From Capillidium heterosporum (taxonomy: Eukaryota; Entomophthoromycota; Entomophthoromycetes; Entomophthorales; Capillidiaceae): a stretch of DNA of 64,000 nucleotides. The stretch is from the NCBI GenBank assembly GCA_016630905.1, contig WBMQ01000007.1, positions 1,488,001 to 1,552,000 on the forward strand, written 5' to 3'. The translations under genes were made by a program, and so were the position numbers. Position 1 is the stretch's first letter, and each line of letters starts with the position of its first letter. Under the pieces are notes generated by a model, which made no database searches, had not been told where the DNA came from, and saw only the letters and a program-made list of their open reading frames with translations. This document shows positions 1 to 10,919 of the stretch, piece after piece.

Positions 1-480
1 TTTAGTTTTAGAAAATATTAGAAAAAATATATAAAAGCTTAAGTATAGACTAAAGCTAGATTAAAAAAGACTTATTAGGTAAAGATTAGAAACTAGCTAG
101 TACTACTATATTAAAATCAAAGATAAAAGTAGGCTAATAAATTAATATTAGCTTAAAAAAGTTCATTATATTAGTAATACTAATTGCTTAAAAAGATAAG
201 ATTCAAGAATAATAAAGGTTATTAATAGGTAGAAAGAATAAAAAAATTAGACTATATAAAAATACTATACTAAAATAAAAAAATAAGTAAAAAAACAAAA
301 TTTTATTTAAAAAATGAAATTAGGCTGTTATAATAGTTATACCTAAAAAGTAAAGTAATAGCTATTAAAAAATAGTAAGGTGGAACATTATTTAGTTACT
401 AACTTTTAGTAGCATCTTAAAGATTTAAATACCTTTTTAATATTTTAGCAATATTTACTAAGAATTACTAATATATAGCC
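1..480 (+). repeat. Repeat family D copy (window-edge partial)
   Basis: This stretch aligns in direct orientation with the reverse complement of about 4560-5040, and more weakly with the reverse complement of about 8200-8640. Shared landmarks include a TAGACTAAAGCTA run, an ACTATACTAAAAT run and an AATAGTAAGGTGGAA run. The 3' part resembles the middle of LTR family C, so D and C may be related non-coding elements. The left end is cut by the window. Confidence 0.6.
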
Positions 481-626
481 AAAACTAAAAATATAAAAAA
501 ATAGTTAAGAATATTTAATATTAACTTAGCTTTTAAGTTAAATTAGGTATTAAATATTAAAACTTTTATTTTTTATAAGGAATCTACAATTTTGCTACTA
601 CTAAATAAAGTATTTTAGGATTATAC

Positions 627-1285
627 TATTAAGAAATATCTATAAGAAACATTTATTAATTAAGGTTAGCTAGAAGGTAACAGTAGCTAAAACTTTATAA
701 AAGTTAAGAATGTTAACTATAAAACTATATAAGAAGAAGGCTTAGGCTTATAGCCTAGTTCAGAAATGGTAGGTAGATAGAAATATTCTAAAAGTAACTA
801 TTAAGCTAAGGAACATAGTTGGATTTATTAGTTTAGAAAAGTTTTAGAATTTAGTTTAGATTAGCACAACTCTTTATTATAAAGGAATGCTGATTATTAG
901 TTTTATATTATACTATAAAGAAAGTCTATACTATGCCAATAGCAGAAGAAATATCAAATAATTTAATACATTTATTTAATAATAGCTTACTCTACTACTA
1001 AGTTTACTATAAGTTTTATATAGATAACTTGTCTTTAATAGTTAGTACTTAAAATACTAATAATTGCTATTTTTCCTAATCTATTAATAATACTATTCTT
1101 CTTATTTTCTTAGCATTTATTATTAATCTAAGAAATGCTAAATAAAATGCTTAATTTATACTAAAGAGAAAAGAACTTTTAGCATTGCTAGGATTGATAC
1201 CAAATTAGTAATCTATAGATTAAAATATAAAACTAAATTTTAGCTATTAAGTAAAGCTATAGCTAATTAAAATGATTTTCTTATA
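627..1285 (+). mobile_element. Solo LTR, family A, heavily mutated copy
   Basis: It is homologous along its whole length to the better preserved copy at 5940-6658, with both ends aligned. The differences are mostly transitions. It is flanked by near-identical 5-bp duplications (tatac and tatat). It sits inside another repeat whose uninterrupted counterpart lies at about 9352-9570, so the pre-insertion site can be seen. No internal retroelement sequence adjoins it. It is an old fossil. Confidence 0.75.
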
Positions 1286-1847
1286 TATATAGTTATTTAT
1301 TTTTGCACTTTAAAATACCTACTATTTATTAATATATATTTTAGCTAATAGTAAGGATTGCTTAAATTACTTAAAACTAATTTACTATTAAAAAGATAAG
1401 TTATTTATATAAGATCTATAATAAACTTAGTAATAGATTAAGTAATTATTAAATAAACATATTAAATTATTTGATATTTCTTCTACTATTAGCATAGTAT
1501 AGATTTTTTGTATAATATAAAACTAATAAATCTAACTATACTTCTTAACCTATTAGCTATAATTAAGGTATATCTATTTGTCTACTATTTTTAAATTAAG
1601 TTATAAATATAAGCTTTTTCTTTATATAGCTTTATAGTTAATATTCTTAGCTTTTATAAAGTTTTAGCTATTATTGCTTTTTAGCTAATTCTAACTAGTA
1701 GATGTTTTTTATAATAATTTTAATTATTATAGTTTATAGTATAAAGTCATTAACCAATTTTTTATATACTATATTGTTTTTTTCTTACTAACTTTTGATT
1801 TTTGATTTATATTTAATTTTAATTAGTAATATATTTTACTTATTAAA

Positions 1848-2765
1848 TGTTAACTTAGCTCTTTAACTAAGTTATAAAGTAATTATTAATTTATATTATT
1901 TTTTATAGTTAGCTTATATTTATACTATATTCTAATAATATACTTTAGATTATAAACTTTATTATTAAATATTTACTTTAAATTATTAGATAACTAGTTT
2001 TATTATATTAATTAGCTATATATTAGGAAATATCTACCAAAAATGCTTACTAGCAAAAGTCAACTAAGCAGTAATAGTAACTAGTACTCTATAAAGGCTA
2101 AGGAAGTTAACATAAAGGTTATACAAAAAGGATAATCATGTTTAAAGTCAGATCTAGAAGCAGTAAGCAGATAGGACTACTCTGATTATAGCTATAAGAC
2201 TAAGAAATGTAGTTAAATCTATTGTTTAGCTTAAGTTTTTAGATTTAGTTTAGTTTAGGTTATTGATTTAGGTTAGGTTAATGCAACTCTTAGTTTTAGA
2301 GGGATGCAAATTATCAGTTTTCAGTTATACTATATAAGGAGTCTATACTATACTGATATAGAAGAAAAATATCAAATGTTCAATACATTTATTTAATAAT
2401 TACTTGATTTACTACTAAGTTCACTGTGCAACTTATATATATATTTTGTCTTTAGTAGTCAATATTCCAGATACTAATTTGGTTTTTCTAGAAAATAATT
2501 ATGATTATTAAGAAGTGTAAGAAGTGAGATATAATGACTGTAGGATTAATCACTTAATTTTTATTATAAAGGCATTTCTAGACTTGAATTTAGTTTATAG
2601 AGTGAAACTATAGCTAATTTAAAAATATTTTCTTATACTATATAAATCATTAGATCTAAACTTTAAAAATAAACTACTATAACTAAAATATATACCTATT
2701 TCCTTATAAAAGAAATATCTACTTATATATTATTAAGTTATAACTATCTCCTAAACTATAATATA
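1848..2765 (+). repeat. Element E copy interrupted by a solo LTR
   Basis: The parts at about 1848-2020 and 2638-2760 together match the reverse complement of about 3137-3428. The unit begins with a TGTTAACTTAGCTC-like end. The LTR at 2021-2637 splits this copy. It is non-coding, and its class (MITE-like or other) cannot be told from sequence alone. Confidence 0.55.
2021..2637 (+). mobile_element. Solo LTR, family B, with 5-bp target duplication
   Basis: The ends correspond to TG...CA termini after mutation. The copy is flanked by exact direct repeats ctata (2016-2020 and 2638-2642). It is homologous to the minus-strand copy at 7317-7915 and the plus-strand copy at 10352-10919, and more distantly to family A. 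Element E supplies the empty site: the uninterrupted homologous sequence is at about 3241-3258. No internal region is present. Confidence 0.75.
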
Positions 2766-3786
2766 TGTTGGCTAGTCACCCTTGCTAAGTATCTGACTAC
2801 TAGCTAGGACTTCTAGTTGATTGGGTTTGGCCAAACTTAGTGAGTCCTTTAGCATAGAACATGATATATGTATCATATTGTAGGCTGACTAATATAGATA
2901 TAGGTTGATTCTCTTATAACTAATGAAAGTATTAAAAATTCTCAATCCCTGAAAAACCACTAGGTTAAGAACCTTTTGACATTTAATAAAACTAATCCAA
3001 CTTAATATACAATCTTAGAACCTTAAAGACCTTAACCCACAAAATACCAAAATCCTCTATGTTCTCCAATTCCTTAATCTTCTAAAAAAAACCTTCCTTT
3101 TTTTTTCTGTCTGAAAGGTATAATATATATATCATAGCTTTGGGGATAGTCATAACTTACTGATATGTAAGTGGATATTTCTTTTGCAAGGGGGTAGATA
3201 TGTGTTCTGGTTGCAGTAGTCCATTCCTTGAAGTTCAGATCCAATGATTTGTACAGCTGATTAGTATAGTAGAACTGGTTATCTAGTGATTAAAGTGAGT
3301 CTTCAGTAAGAGATAAAGTTTATAACCCAAAGCATATTGTCAGGACATAGTATAAAATGTAAGCTAACTATGAAAAATAATATAAATTGATGATTACTCT
3401 ACAACTCAGCTAAAGAGCTAAGTTGACAATATATATCATAACTTTTATATAGAAAAAAAGACTAGTTTTTCTTAAAATTAAAAATTTCAAAAATATAAAG
3501 AATTTTAGTATTTGTAGTTTAAAGTCTTTAAGATTCTAAAATTATATATTAAGTTGGATTAGTTCTATTAAATGTTTAAAAGTTCTTAGCTAGTAGTTTT
3601 ATAAAAATAGATAATTTTTAGTACTTTTATTAGTTGTAGAAGGTTCAACTATATCTATATTAGTCAGCTTACAACATAATATATACATTATATCCTATGC
3701 TAAAAAACTTACTAAGTTTGGCCAAACTTAATTAACTAAAAGTTTTAGTTAATAATTAAATACTTAGTAAAAGTAATTAGCTAATA
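2766..3786. mobile_element. Foldback-type DNA element with long terminal inverted repeats
   Basis: The left end TGTTGGCTAG and the right end in CTAATA are inverted copies. The inverted match runs inward for roughly 340 bases on each side, with landmarks such as GTTTGGCCAAACTTAGT and CTAATATAGATATAG near both ends. The left arm is better preserved than the right, which carries many transitions. The centre is occupied by a reversed copy of element E. There is no transposase, so it is non-autonomous. A related end, finishing CTAGCCAACA, lies at 10083-10233. No clear target duplication was found. Confidence 0.65.
3137..3428 (-). mobile_element. Element E insertion between the foldback arms
   Basis: It is the reverse complement of about 1848-2765 without the LTR found there. 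It is flanked by an exact 12-base direct repeat atatatatcata (3125-3136 and 3429-3440). That repeat could be a target duplication of Mutator-like length, or simply AT-rich similarity. Its presence separates the two inverted arms of the foldback element. Confidence 0.5.
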
Positions 3787-3841
3787 TTAAATATATTAAA
3801 TATATTTTTAGTTTTAGCTATGAATTAAAAACCTTAGCTAT

Positions 3842-4502
3842 TATAAAATCTAAGAAGATGCTATTAGATCTAACTAATAATAGTATTATAATGGAAGCAT
3901 GTAATATAAAAGGTTAGAATAGTAAAATTAATGCTAACTATAGTGTTAGTAATATAAATCACTTAAAAAAAGTAAGTTTAAAGGAAAGCAAAGAAAGTTT
4001 AAGTAGAATAAGCTAAGAAAATATAAAAGTTAAACTATATATTTGTATAATCTAATAACTAAAAGGCTAACTAAAACAATACTTTATTTATAAATAAAAC
4101 TTATTAAGCTATTAAAAATAACTATAATAAAAGAAATAGATTAGACTATTATAATAGCTATAATTAATAATTAAGATTAAAAGATAAGTAATAGCTATTT
4201 AAAAAATAGCAAGATGGAATATTGTTAAGATACTAGCCTTTAATAGTATTTTAATACTATTAGTTAGTTATTAGTATTCCAATATCTAAGTACTATCTAA
4301 TAAGGATTAAAGTCTCTATAGCCAAACTAAGGATATAAAAATAATAGTCAAAAATATCTAATAAATTAAACTAATTTTTAATTCAAAATTAAATATAAAT
4401 AGCAAATGAAGATATTAAGAATTAGTGAAAAAAATTAGTATAGTATACAAAAAAATAATTAATAACTTTATATTAGAAATTATAATAATCAGAGTTATTA
4501 TA
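3842..4502 (+). mobile_element. Solo LTR, family C, with 5-bp target duplication
   Basis: It aligns end to end with 8648-9345 and differs mainly by C-to-T and G-to-A changes. It is flanked by exact direct repeats gctat (3837-3841 and 4503-4507). Both ends correspond to TG...CA termini in the better copy. It is a non-coding fossil with no internal region. Confidence 0.75.
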
Positions 4503-5081
4503 GCTATTACTAGTATAATATTTTAATAATCAGTAAGTATTACCAAAATATCAAAAAGGTATTTAAACCTTTAAAATATTACTAAAAGTTAATATCTAAT
4601 AATATTCCACCTTACTATTTTTTAATAGCTATTACTCATCCTCTTTTTTAGCTATAGCTATTATAATAGCCTAATTTTATTTTTAGTTTTAAATAAAGTC
4701 TTATCTTTTTACTTATTTTAGTATAGTATTTCTATATAGTTTATTTTTTTAATCTTTTTTACTTATTAATAATTCTTGCTACCTTTAAATCTTACCTTTT
4801 TAGACAATTAATATTGCTAATATAATCAATTTTTTTAAGCTAATATTAACTTACTAATTTACCTTTACTTTTAATTTAAATATAATAATACTAGCTATTT
4901 TCTAACCTTTACCTAATAAGTCTTTTTTAGTTTAGCTTTAGTCTATATATAAGCCTTTATATATTTTTTTAATTTTTTCTTAAAACTGAAATATAACTAC
5001 TATTATATAAATACTTTTATAATATATCTCTTTTACTTAGTAATTTAACCTACTTTTAAAAAAATTTAGTCCTTTATTACC
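4503..5081 (-). repeat. Repeat family D copy, reversed
   Basis: The reverse complement of this interval follows the first 480 bases of the window closely, including the GACTTATTAGGTAAAG and AATAGTAAGGTGGAA landmarks. It is interrupted on the left by the LTR at 3842-4502 and on the right by the LTR at 5082-5750. Confidence 0.6.
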
Positions 5082-5750
5082 TATAAAAAATACTTTTAAT
5101 CAGTTATAGCTTTACTTAATAATTAAAATTTAGTTTTACATTTTAGATATATAAATTACTAGTTTGGCATTAATCCTAATAATGCTAAAAGTACTTTTTT
5201 CTTTAGCATTTCTTAAAGTAATAACAAATGCCTAGAAAATAAGAAGAATAGTATTACTAATAGATTAGGAAAAACATTAATTACTAGCATTCCAAGTACT
5301 AACTACTAAAGACAAGTCACCTATATAAAGCCTATAGTAAACTTAGTAGTAGGATTAAGTTATTATTAAATAAACATATTAAATCATTTGATTTTTTTTG
5401 CTATTAGTATAATATAAACTTTCTGTATAGTATAATGTAAAATTGATAATTGGCAACTTTCTACAATAGAGAGTTGCACTAACCTAAACCAAATAATAAA
5501 ACAGAACTGAATTAATCTAAATTAAATCTTAAAACTCTTTTAAACTAATAAACCTAACTATGCTTTTTAGCTTGATAGCTACCTTTAAAATATTCCTATC
5601 TGCCTACCATTTTTGGATTAGGCTACAAGTATGAGCCTCCTCTTTATATAGCTTTATAATCAATATTTTTAGCCTTTATAAAGTTTTGATTACTATTATC
5701 TTTTAGCTAATCCTAGCCTAGTAAATATTTTTTGTAAATATTTTCTAACA
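5082..5750 (-). mobile_element. Solo LTR, family A, reversed, exact target duplication
   Basis: It is the reverse complement of the family A copy at 5940-6658 along its length. It is flanked by exact 5-bp direct repeats ttacc (5077-5081 and 5751-5755). It stands only 190 bases from the opposite-strand copy at 5940-6658, so the two can form a large inverted pair. It is a non-coding fossil. Confidence 0.8.
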
Positions 5751-5837
5751 TTACCAATATAATAGTAAGCATTAATTTTGCTTTTCTTATCTACTATATT
5801 ATTAGCTTATAATATAATGCTATTATTAGTTAGATCT

Positions 5838-7192
5838 ATAATAACTTTGATTATTATAATTTTTAATATAAGGTTATTAACTAATTTTCTTTATATACTA
5901 TACTATTTTTTCTTACTAATCTTTAATATTTTTACTTTTTGTTAGGAAATGTTCATAAGGAACATTTACTAGCTAGGGTTAGCTAAGAAGCAACAGTAGC
6001 TAGGACTTTATAAAGGCTAAGAACATTAACCATAAGGCTATACAAGGAGGAGGCTTGTGCTTATAGCCTAATCCAGAGATGGTGGGCAGATAGGAATACT
6101 CCAAAAATAGCTATCAGGCTAAGGAGCACAGTTGGGTTCATTGGTTCAGGAGGATTCTAAGGTTTAGTTCAGATTAATTCGGTTTAGTTCTATTGTTTGG
6201 TTCAGATTAGTGCAACTCTTTACTATTGAGGCATGCCGATTATCAGTTCTATGTTATACTATGCAGGGAGTCTACACTATGCCAATAGCAGAAGAAATAT
6301 CAAATGATTCAATACATTTATTTAATAATAACTTAATCTACTACTAAGTTTACTATGGGTCTTATATAGGTGACTTGTCCTTAATAGTTGGTACTTTGAG
6401 TACTAGTAATTGACATTTTCCTAATCCATTAGTAATACTATTCCTCTTATTTTCTAGGTATTTGTCATTAACCCAAGAAATGCTAAGGCTGATTTAGAGA
6501 CAGTCAATGCTAAATAAAACACTTAATTCATGCTAAAGAAAAAAGAACTTTTAGCATTGCTAGGATTGATACCAAACTGGTAATCTATGTATCCAAAATG
6601 TAAAATTGAATTCTAGTTATTAAGTGAAGCTATAGCTAATTAAAAGTATTTCCTTACACTTTTTATTTATATTTAGTTTTAAATAAAAACATATTCTACT
6701 TATTAGATATTCTTAACTATTTTTCTATATTTTTAGTTTTAGTTATATATTAATAACTTTTAGCAAGTATTACTAAAATATCAAAAAGATATTTAAACTT
6801 TTAAAATGCTATTAAAGGCTAGAATCTTAATAGTATTCTACCTTATTATTTACCTTTTGATCTTAACTATCAACTATAACTATTATACTAGTCTAATTTT
6901 TTTTATTATAGCTATTTTCAATAGCTTAATCTATTTTGCTTATAAATAAAGTATTGTTTCTAGTTAGCCTTTTAGTTATTAAATTTCATAAATATAGTAG
7001 TTTAACTTTTATACTTTTTTAACTTACTTTATTTAAAATTTTTAACTTTTTTTTAAACTTATTTTTTTTAGGTAATTTATACTATTAATATTATAATTAG
7101 TATTAGTTTTACTATTTTAACCTTTTATATTATATGTTTCTATTATGATAATATTATTAGTTAGATTTAATAGTATTCTTTTAAATCTTATA
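5838..7192 (-). mobile_element. LTR family C copy, reversed, split by a family A LTR
   Basis: The parts 5838-5939 and 6659-7192 are reverse complements of the 3' and 5' portions of family C (compare 8648-9345). The family A LTR at 5940-6658 sits between them. The short stretch before 5838 also resembles the 5' end of family C reversed, so this copy may itself lie inside an older C copy. Confidence 0.55.
5940..6658 (+). mobile_element. Solo LTR, family A, best preserved copy
   Basis: It is 719 bases long, begins TGTTAGGAAATG and ends TTTCCTTACA, giving the TG...CA termini of an LTR. It is flanked by exact 5-bp duplications ctttt (5935-5939 and 6659-6663). It keeps more G and C than the copies at 627-1285 and 5082-5750, so it is younger or less mutated. 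There is no primer-binding site, coding region or second LTR beside it, hence a solo LTR from recombination. Confidence 0.85.
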
Positions 7193-7316
7193 GAATCTAA
7201 TAATACCTTTTTAAACTTTATATTTTTTATAAATATTTTCTAATAGCTAAAAAAGTAATAAAAAAGGAAAATTATACTTAAAACCTAATTTAAAAGTATT
7301 TAATAAATAGAAATAC

Positions 7317-7915
7317 TATAAGGAAATATTTCTAGATCAGTTGTAGTTTCACTTATAAACTAAATTCAAATCTAGAAATGCTTTTATAATAGGAATCAAG
7401 TAATTAATCCTATAGTCACTATATTTTATTTCTTATACTCTTTAATAATTATGATTATCTTTTAGAAAAACTAAATGAATATTAGGAATATTAACTACTA
7501 AAGACAAGTTATCTATATAAGGCTTATAGTAAACTTAGTAGTAGATTAAGTAATTATTAAATAAACATATTAAACATTTGATATTTTTCTTCTGCTATCA
7601 GTATAGTATAGACTCCCTGTGTAGTATAATTAAGAACTGATAATTTGCATTCTTCAAAGACCAAAAGTTGCATTAATCTAAACTGAACTGAATCTGAAAA
7701 CTTAAGCTAAACAATGGATTTAACTATATTTCTTAGTTTTGTAGCTATAGTTTAAGTAGTTCTGTTTGCTTACCACCTCTAGATCCAACTCTAACCATAA
7801 TTATCCTTTTTGTATAACCTTTATGTCAACTTTTTTAGTCTTTATAAAGTACTAGCTACTATTACTGCTTAGTTGACTTTTGCTAATAAGCATTCTTAGT
7901 AGACATTTTCCAACA
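7317..7915 (-). mobile_element. Solo LTR, family B, reversed
   Basis: It is the reverse complement of the family B copy at 2021-2637, including the ATTAAATAAACATATTAAA and TTGTATAACCTTTATG landmarks. It ends CCAACA on the plus strand, i.e. TGTTGG on its own strand. No exact target duplication was seen. It is a non-coding fossil. Confidence 0.65.
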
Positions 7916-8199
7916 ATAAGCTTATAAATCTGCTTTTTTATTTTATATTTTTTCTTACTATTTTTTTTAACTTTTAATTTTTAATTTTTAATTTACAACT
8001 ATTTTTAGTTATAAATCTACTTTATACTAAAAATTTTTCTATCTTTATTATTTTTCTTTTAGTTTTAATAACTATTTAACCTTTATTAATAATAATAAAA
8101 TATTAAATATTAAGGCTTTAGTAATACTAGACTTACTAATAATAATTTAAATTAGTATAAACTTTTCTAATAAAACTTTAAGTAATTTATAAAAGTAGT

Positions 8200-8640
8200 T
8201 AATTGTAAATAAATGCCTTAATTCTTTTGCTATAGCTACTTGCTAAAGTATTAAAAAAATATTTAAATTCTTTTTATTATTACTTAAAATAATATTTAAT
8301 AATGCTTTATTTTATTAGTTTATAGTTATTTTTAGCAATTTGATTTTATTTTTAATTTCTAAATAAAGTTTTATTTTTATTTATATTTTTACTTTAGTAT
8401 ACTAATACTATATAGTCTAGTCTTTCTATTTTTCTAGTTTTTATTATCTATTAATAATTTTTATTATTTTTATACTTTATCTTTTTTAAGTAATTAATAA
8501 TATTAATTTATTAGTTAACTTTTATTTTTAATATAAATATTATAGTACTAGTTGTTATTTAACTATTATTTAATAGGCCTTCTTTTATCTAGTTTTAATT
8601 TATTTTTTTATCTTTTTTAAAATTAAAATATAACTACTAT
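8200..8640 (-). repeat. Repeat family D copy, reversed, strongly decayed
   Basis: It shows weak but collinear similarity, on the reverse strand, to 1-480 and 4560-5040, including the TAAATAAAGT and ACTATATAGT landmarks. Its ends are unclear. Confidence 0.45.
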
Positions 8641-8647
8641 ACTGTAT

Positions 8648-9345
8648 TGTAAGGTCCAAGGAGATACTATTGAATCTAACTAATGATGGTATCATAATAG
8701 GAGCATATAACATAAGAGGTTAGGACAGTAGAACCAATACCAACCACAGCATTAGTAATATGAATTATCTAAAGGAGGTAAGTCCAAAGAAAAGTGAAGA
8801 AAGTTTGAATGGAGTAAGCTAAGAGAGTATAAAAGTCAAACCACATATTTGCATGATCTAATAACTAAAAGGCTAACTAGAAACAATACTTTATTTGTAG
8901 ATAAAACAGATCAGGCTATCAGAGATAGCTATGGTAAGAGAAACAGAATCAGGCTATTGCAATAGTTATAGTTGATAGTTGAGATCAAAAGGTAAGTAAT
9001 AGCTATTTAGAAAATAGCAAGGTAGAGCATTATTAAGATACCAGCCTTCAATGGCATTCCAAGGATTTAAATACCCTTTTAGTATCTTGGCAATACTTGC
9101 TAAATATCTAAATCCCAATATCAAAATGCTATACTAGTAATAGCTAAGGTTTATAACTTATAGCCAAAACTATGAATATGGAAAATTATCAAAAATATCT
9201 AATAAATAAAACAGATTTCTGTTTGAAACTAGATATAAATAGAAAGTGAACATTGAAAGTTGATAAAGAAAGAAAATAGTATAGTGTACAAAGAAAATTA
9301 GTTAATAACCTTAGATTAGAAATTATAACAACCAGGGTTATTACA
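8648..9345 (+). mobile_element. Solo LTR, family C, best preserved copy
   Basis: It is 698 bases long, begins TGTAAGGTCCAAGG and ends GGGTTATTACA. The flanking pentamers tgtat and tatat differ by one transition, consistent with a decayed target duplication. This is the reference for the more mutated copies at 3842-4502 and 5838-7192. It is non-coding. Confidence 0.75.
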
Positions 9346-9734
9346 TATATGTCAACTTAGCTCTTAGGCTAAATTGGGTGTTAAATATTGGAACATTCAT
9401 TTTTCATAAAAAACCTATGATTTGGCTACTACTGGACAAAGTATTTTGGGGCAATACAGTTACATATTCATTCCTATACTTTAAAATACCTATTATTCAT
9501 TAGTATACATTCTAACTAATAGTAAAGTGCTTAAATTACCTAAGACCAATTTCTATTAAAAAGGTAAGTTTGTAATTTTAGACTTAATACTAGATTCTCT
9601 GATAGTTGACTTGCAGAGAAAGTAAATCCAAAATGTAGAGGCAGATAGCAGTAATTAGGATAGTGACTCTCTAGTTCATTAAGAAAAAAGTTCACTGACA
9701 AGCCTCCAAATTATGCCTTATTTTGGATCTAGTA

Positions 9735-9898
9735 TATAAGGAGGACAAAGGAGAAAAAAAGGAAGAAGAACAAATAAAAAGAGAAAAGAGAAAGAGAATA
9801 AGAAAAGGACAAAAATGGAAAACAGACTATTAAATAAGAAAAAACAGATAGGAAAACAAAAAGGACAGTGAAAGAACAAGAGGGAAAGAAAAAGAGTT
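9735..9898 (+). repeat. Purine-rich low-complexity tract
   Basis: About 160 bases are almost wholly A and G on the plus strand, with irregular GAGAAA, AAGAAG and GGAAAGA runs and very few pyrimidines. It is not a simple tandem repeat. It lies in repeat debris downstream of LTR 8648-9345. A polypurine region can be part of a degraded element, but no other landmark supports that. Confidence 0.6.
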
Positions 9899-10082
9899 TC
9901 TAAATTGTTTTTATCAATAGAGAAAACAAGAGTTTATAAGTTGGTTTATCAGAATTGTTTGAAACCTTTTTTTTAAGTTTGCTCTAATTATAGATTAAGT
10001 TTAGATTAGGCTGATTATAATATTTTAAGGGTTCTTAACTAAAAGTAGTTACAAGAATAAAGCTTTTATATTGGATTTAATT

Positions 10083-10233
10083 GTAGGGCAGTTGCTACAT
10101 CTATATTAGTCAGCCTACAACTACAATATACATATCATGTTCTATGCTAAAGGACTTACCAAGTTTGGTTGAATCTACTTGACTAAAAGTCTAAACTAGT
10201 AGTTAAACACTTAGTAAGGGCAACTAGCCAACA
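10083..10233. repeat. Detached end of the foldback element family
   Basis: It matches the outer right arm of the element at 2766-3786, with the ACATCTATATTAGTCAGC and CTTACCAAGTTTGG landmarks, and ends CTAGCCAACA. That end is the inverse of the left terminus TGTTGGCTAG and confirms the element boundary. The other end of this copy is not recognisable. Confidence 0.55.
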
Positions 10234-10351
10234 CTATATATTTCTTATAGTATATCTTTTTTTACTTAGCTATCTAACCTACTATCTAAAAAGTTTAAGC
10301 CTTTATTATAAGTATAGTTGTAAGTTTTAACCTTATTTTTCTAACTTATTA

Positions 10352-10919
10352 TATTACTAAAAATACTTACTAATAAAAAATAGCTAAAATACTATAGTAA
10401 CTAATACTTTATAAAGACTAAAAAAGTTAATAAAAAGGTTATATAAGAAACTTATACTTAGATTTTAATTTAAAAGTGCTAAAAAAGATAGTCAAATTTA
10501 TTAATTAAAAATTATACTCTAAAATTTAGTTTAGTTTTTAGATTTAGTTTAGATCTATGCAAATCTTAGTTTTAAAAGAATGCAAATTCTCAATTATAAA
10601 TTATACTATACTAATAGCAAAAGGAAATATCAAATATTTAATATATTTATTAATTAATTACTTAACTTACTACTAAGTTTGCTATATGTATTATATAAAT
10701 TACTTATCTTTAGTACTAATGTTTATATTATTCTTCTAAACAAGTATTAATAACTTTAAATAATATAAAGATTAATTTGAAATACTTAATTTTTACTAAT
10801 AGAAAAGTAAAATTCTAGTATTAATAGATTTAATCTTAAAATAATAATCTAAGTTTAGGATATAATATTAATTCAGATTATTAAGTAAAACTATAGCTAA
10901 TTTAAAAAGTTTCCTTATA
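10352..10919 (+). mobile_element. Solo LTR, family B, heavily mutated copy
   Basis: It is collinear with 2021-2637: the TTTATAAAGACTAA, TAGTACTAATG and TTTCCTTATA landmarks are in the same order. It is very AT-rich and has no exact target duplication. It is a non-coding fossil. Confidence 0.6.
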
